Part shown: piece by piece, positions 61,503 through 64,000 of the stretch
Position numbering within the stretch: the stretch's first letter is position 1
Layout: each line of letters begins with the position of its first letter
NCBI RefSeq assembly: GCF_015864575.1
Contig: NZ_JADYWW010000001.1
Location: 930,001 to 994,000, forward strand
Origin: Salinibacterium sp. SWN248
GTDB lineage: Bacteria > Actinomycetota > Actinomycetes > Actinomycetales > Microbacteriaceae
DNA length: 64,000 bases
Reading direction: 5' to 3'
Translations under genes and position numbers: made by a program
The notes under the pieces: model-generated
What the model saw: only the letters and a program-made list of their open reading frames with translations
Databases searched by the model: none
Told to the model about the DNA's origin: nothing

Positions 61503-62789
61503 TTACTTGCCTCGTTCGAGCAATTCGTTGACTTCGGTTACCGCACCGTCGAGTGACTCGCGGACGTCGGCGCCTTGGAGCGCGCTTTCGATTGCGGCAC
61601 CGACGGCAGTTGCGATCTGATTGGTGTACGGCGCGTTGTAAACCGGGCCTGCACCTTCATTGAGTTGCTTCTCAACAGCGACGTAGTCGGTGCGGTCGAG
61701 AACATAGGGATCTTCGAAGTTCTCGCTCCATACCGGCATGTAGCCCTCGAGCTGGGCGAGTTCGAGATCGAGTTCGGGGTCAGAAATCGCCCGCATCCAA
61801 TCCCAGGCGAGGTCACTGTTTTCGCTGTTGGCATTGACCATCCAAGCCCAGTTGAATAGCAGGCTCACTTTGGGGTAGCCGGCGTCACCAGTCGGATAAG
61901 GAACGACTCCGAAATTGACGTCGGGGGCGTTTTGCTTGAGCCAGCCCTCGTACCAGCCCTCACGGAAGGTCATCGAGGAGAGTCCCTGCGCAAAGGTGTC
62001 ATCAGGGGTGCCAAGCTGCAAGCTTGAAACGCCGTCGGTCACCATGTCTTGCATGTACTGAATCCCCGCCACCGTTTCGTCGCTGTTGAGGTAGCCATCG
62101 GCGGTTGAGTTGTCTTCTGCATAGAGGCGGCCGCCGAAAGCGTGGATGTAGGGAAGCGCCTTGTCGACGATGCCAGTGGGGTTGCCCGAGTAACGAAGTG
62201 CCATTCCGTTGCGGGTGACGGTGCCCGATGAATCCTGTGTCGCGAGAAGGTCGGCGTATTCGCGAAGTTCTTCGAAGGTCTCGGGCGGGCTGTCGGGGTC
62301 AAGGCCAACCTCGACGAACTGGTCGATGTTGTAGAAGAGTTCCATGCCCAGGTCAGAGCTGACCGGGTAGCCGCTCCATTCGCCATCGACCTTGAAGTTG
62401 CCGGCAGTGAGAGGAGTCAGGTTCTCTTCCCACAATTCCTGCAGGTCATCCGGAGCCTGGTCGGCGACGCCAAGCGCGCCGCCGTAGTAGGAGACTTGAC
62501 CCATGAAGATATCGGGAGCGTCGCTCTTGCTCGCGAACCCTGCGGTGTAGCGGGCTTCGTACTGGCCGTAAGGAATGTCGACGTACTTGACGGTGACGTT
62601 GGGGTGTTCTTTTTCGAAGTCTGCGATCTTGTCTTTGTAAAAATCTGTTGTTTGGCGCCAGTTGTCCTGGGGGTTCCAAATCGTCAACGTCGCCTCCCTG
62701 TCGGGATCGGTCGATGCCGTCGAACATGACGACAAACTGACCGCGGCCACTACTGCGAGTGCCAGCGTTCGCCTAATGCTGTGTTTCAT
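61503..62789 (-). CDS. Sugar ABC transporter substrate-binding lipoprotein
   Basis: 428 residues. Lipobox SLSSC (Cys22). CUT1 receptor fold (LTIWNPQDNWRQTTDFYKDKIADFEKEHPNVTVKYVDIPYG; FREGWYEGWLKQNAPDVNFGVVPYPT; VNELLERGK at the C-terminus). ATG 62789 is fixed by AAGGAGG; 62846 would add 19 residues before it. Binds the sugar at the cell surface. SDR and RbsD/FucU genes are divergent, so the sugar may be fucose-like; inference. Confidence 0.93.
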   Translation of the reverse strand: MKHSIRRTLALAVVAAVSLSSCSTASTDPDREATLTIWNPQDNWRQTTDFYKDKIADFEKEHPNVTVKYVDIPYGQYEARYTAGFASKSDAPDIFMGQVSYYGGALGVADQAPDDLQELWEENLTPLTAGNFKVDGEWSGYPVSSDLGMELFYNIDQFVEVGLDPDSPPETFEELREYADLLATQDSSGTVTRNGMALRYSGNPTGIVDKALPYIHAFGGRLYAEDNSTADGYLNSDETVAGIQYMQDMVTDGVSSLQLGTPDDTFAQGLSSMTFREGWYEGWLKQNAPDVNFGVVPYPTGDAGYPKVSLLFNWAWMVNANSENSDLAWDWMRAISDPELDLELAQLEGYMPVWSENFEDPYVLDRTDYVAVEKQLNEGAGPVYNAPYTNQIATAVGAAIESALQGADVRESLDGAVTEVNELLERGK

Positions 62790-62840
62790 TCGGTCCTCCT
62801 TGACTGATGAGCATTTCCGCGCCGTTTGCTTGTGCAACAT

Positions 62841-62934
62841 ACGCACGCATTGTGCATCTTATGGGCGCCCCGCGAGGGCTGTCAAGCGAAAAACAAGTTC
62901 TCTGATATACCAATATCTGTGCGTAGAATGCACA
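62841..62934. promoter_or_regulatory. Inverted repeats between the ABC operon and the SDR gene
   Basis: ACGCAC-N5-GTGCAT (62841-62857) lies 52-68 bp from the binding-protein start. TGTGC-N7-GCACA (62918-62934) is closer to the SDR start. Both are in the divergent promoter region; the first is shared with the site at 51863-51878. Confidence 0.45.
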
Positions 62935-63014
62935 GTGTGTGCGCTGTGTGTGACATTCATCTTCGGGTGATGCCGTGCTGCGCAGCACTCTAACGAGAAG
63001 GAAGAGGGCACGAA

Positions 63015-63776
63015 ATGGGAAACACTTTGCAGGGTGCATCCGCGCTGGTCACGGGAGGCGGCGTAGGAATCGGACGAGCGATTGCTGCTGGATTGGTGGC
63101 AGAGGGCGCGCGCGTTGCCCTCACCTATCGTTCGCACGCGCCGGAGGACAGTTTCTTGAGCGAGCTCGAGAGAGTGTCAGGGCACAGGCCGCTGGCTATT
63201 CAGCTCGACGCCACGAACGAGGCTGAGGTCGAATCCGCGACCGCGCAGGTCGCTGCAAAGTTCGGTGCGATCAATATTCTTGTCAACAACGTTGGTGGGC
63301 TCGTTGAGCGGTCACCGATCGCAGAGATGAGTGCCAGCCTCTGGGATCACGTTGTCGCGGTGAATCTCGATAGCCTTTTTTTGGCCACCAGATACGCACT
63401 GCCATTCCTAGCGGCGGATGGCGGCAGAATCATTAACATCGCGTCACTGGCCGGTCGCAATGGCGGCCATGCGGGCGCGACCGCCTACGCCACTACAAAA
63501 GCCGGCATCTTTGGGTTCACTCGCGGGCTGGCGAAAGAGCTGGGGCCGACCGGAACGACGGTGAATGCAATTGCCCCAGGATTCATCGAAGCAACACCAT
63601 TTCACGACCGGTTCACCTCGGCCGCTTCCAAAGCAGCAACCATCGAGACCATTCCGGTTGGTCGCGCCGGCACCCCAGAAGACGTCGCCTCGGCGGCGAC
63701 GTGGTTGGCCAGCCCCTCAGCCAGCTTCGTCAGCGGCATCGTTCTCGATGTCAACGGCGCACAGTACTTCGGCTAG
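63015..63776 (+). CDS. SDR-family dehydrogenase
   Basis: 253 residues. Cofactor motif TGGGVGIG (13-20), NNVGG (91-95), catalytic Ser144, Tyr158 and Lys162 (NIASLAG; YATTK), PGFIEATPF. Classical SDR, which could be a sugar (e.g. L-fucose) dehydrogenase or a 3-oxoacyl reductase; the neighbours favour a sugar. GAAGGAAGAGGG precedes the ATG. Confidence 0.88.
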   Translation: MGNTLQGASALVTGGGVGIGRAIAAGLVAEGARVALTYRSHAPEDSFLSELERVSGHRPLAIQLDATNEAEVESATAQVAAKFGAINILVNNVGGLVERSPIAEMSASLWDHVVAVNLDSLFLATRYALPFLAADGGRIINIASLAGRNGGHAGATAYATTKAGIFGFTRGLAKELGPTGTTVNAIAPGFIEATPFHDRFTSAASKAATIETIPVGRAGTPEDVASAATWLASPSASFVSGIVLDVNGAQYFG

Positions 63777-63779
63777 CGC

Positions 63780-64000
63780 GTGATTACAGCACCGATCATT
63801 CATCCACCTATTCTGGGCGCGCTCGCTGCTGCGGGACATAAGTCCACCATCATGATTGCGGATGCGCACTTCGCTGCAGCGACGACGTCGGGCAGCCGGG
63901 CAACGGTGGCTTATTTGAACTTCACGGCGGGCACCCCGCTCACCACTGATGTGCTCGCCACTCTGGCACAAATGGTTCCGTTCGAGCGCTACACGAGCAT
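63780..64000 (+). CDS. RbsD/FucU-family sugar mutarotase (N-terminal part, cut at window end)
   Basis: About 73 residues are visible from GTG 63780: IIHPPILGALAAAGHKSTIMIADAHFA, with the family histidine in the G-H-K turn and ADAHFA near the start, then VAYLNFTAGTPLTTDVLATLAQMVPFE. The family interconverts pyranose/furanose or alpha/beta anomers (ribose pyranase, fucose mutarotase). It follows the SDR by three bases. The 3' end is outside the window. Confidence 0.82.
   Translation, partial: MITAPIIHPPILGALAAAGHKSTIMIADAHFAAATTSGSRATVAYLNFTAGTPLTTDVLATLAQMVPFERYTS

Overview
The window looks like chromosomal DNA of a high-GC actinobacterium, most likely family Microbacteriaceae (Salinibacterium/Rhodoglobus/Leifsonia-like). 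The reasons are the actinobacterial gene blocks (FABP-YgfZ-gpmA-phoU-senX3-regX3-carD-ispDF, sigK-rskA, a GlnR-type regulator, DUF2510), frequent GTG/TTG starts, ATGA/GTGA overlaps between genes, and lipoboxes on binding proteins. It has one tRNA (Lys) and no rRNA, CRISPR array, insertion sequence or phage structural gene. Family and genus are inference.

Layout. 1-4.1 kb: end of a sugar ABC operon (binding protein cut by the window edge, two permeases, two PfkB-type kinases). 4.2-9.2 kb: folD, a small membrane protein, a galactokinase-like GHMP kinase with a degenerate sugar motif, an aldose-1-epimerase relative, a VIT1/CCC1 transporter with a ferritin-like N-terminus, an isochorismatase-like hydrolase and a PLDc_N protein. 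9.4-12.0 kb: a Stealth sugar-phosphotransferase and a metallophosphoesterase. 12.1-21.2 kb: accessory-looking minus-strand stretch (DUF2510-DUF4041-T5orf172 protein, NERD helicase, epimerase, 1188-residue DUF4132 protein, WapI-like protein), ending at tRNA-Lys. 21.2-26.0 kb: conserved hypothetical and potDABC polyamine transporter. 26.5-31.2 kb: sigK-rskA, then a copper/haem-peroxidase block (membrane protein, CopC, PCuAC, DyP).

31.3-46.4 kb is a phosphate island: pstB, pstA, pstC and two tandem pstS genes, a MutT1-type Nudix/phosphatase, ppk, a GlnR-like regulator, and, after a core block (FABP, YgfZ, gpmA), phoU divergent from senX3-regX3. pstS1 and phoU share an extended upstream element with 11-bp-spaced PHO-box-like repeats. 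46.5-48.9 kb: a lipoprotein, carD and fused ispDF.

49-64 kb is a sugar/polyol catabolic region. A glucitol-type PTS (srlA, srlE, srlB, gutM) is followed on the same strand by a COG4091-type SAF-domain oxidoreductase, acetoin-dehydrogenase-like E1 alpha, E1 beta and E2 genes, and HPr. Then come a galactitol-type PTS (IIC, IIB, divergent IIA) with no dehydrogenase or aldolase nearby, and a sugar ABC transporter divergent from an SDR dehydrogenase and an RbsD/FucU-type mutarotase cut by the window end. The best candidate for an undescribed system is the PTS + COG4091 + E1/E2 cluster. Its content suggests phosphorylating uptake of a polyol, oxidation, then thiamine-dependent cleavage of a methyl-ketone intermediate (for example a 1-deoxyketose phosphate) to acetyl-CoA plus an aldehyde. 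This pathway is inference from gene content.
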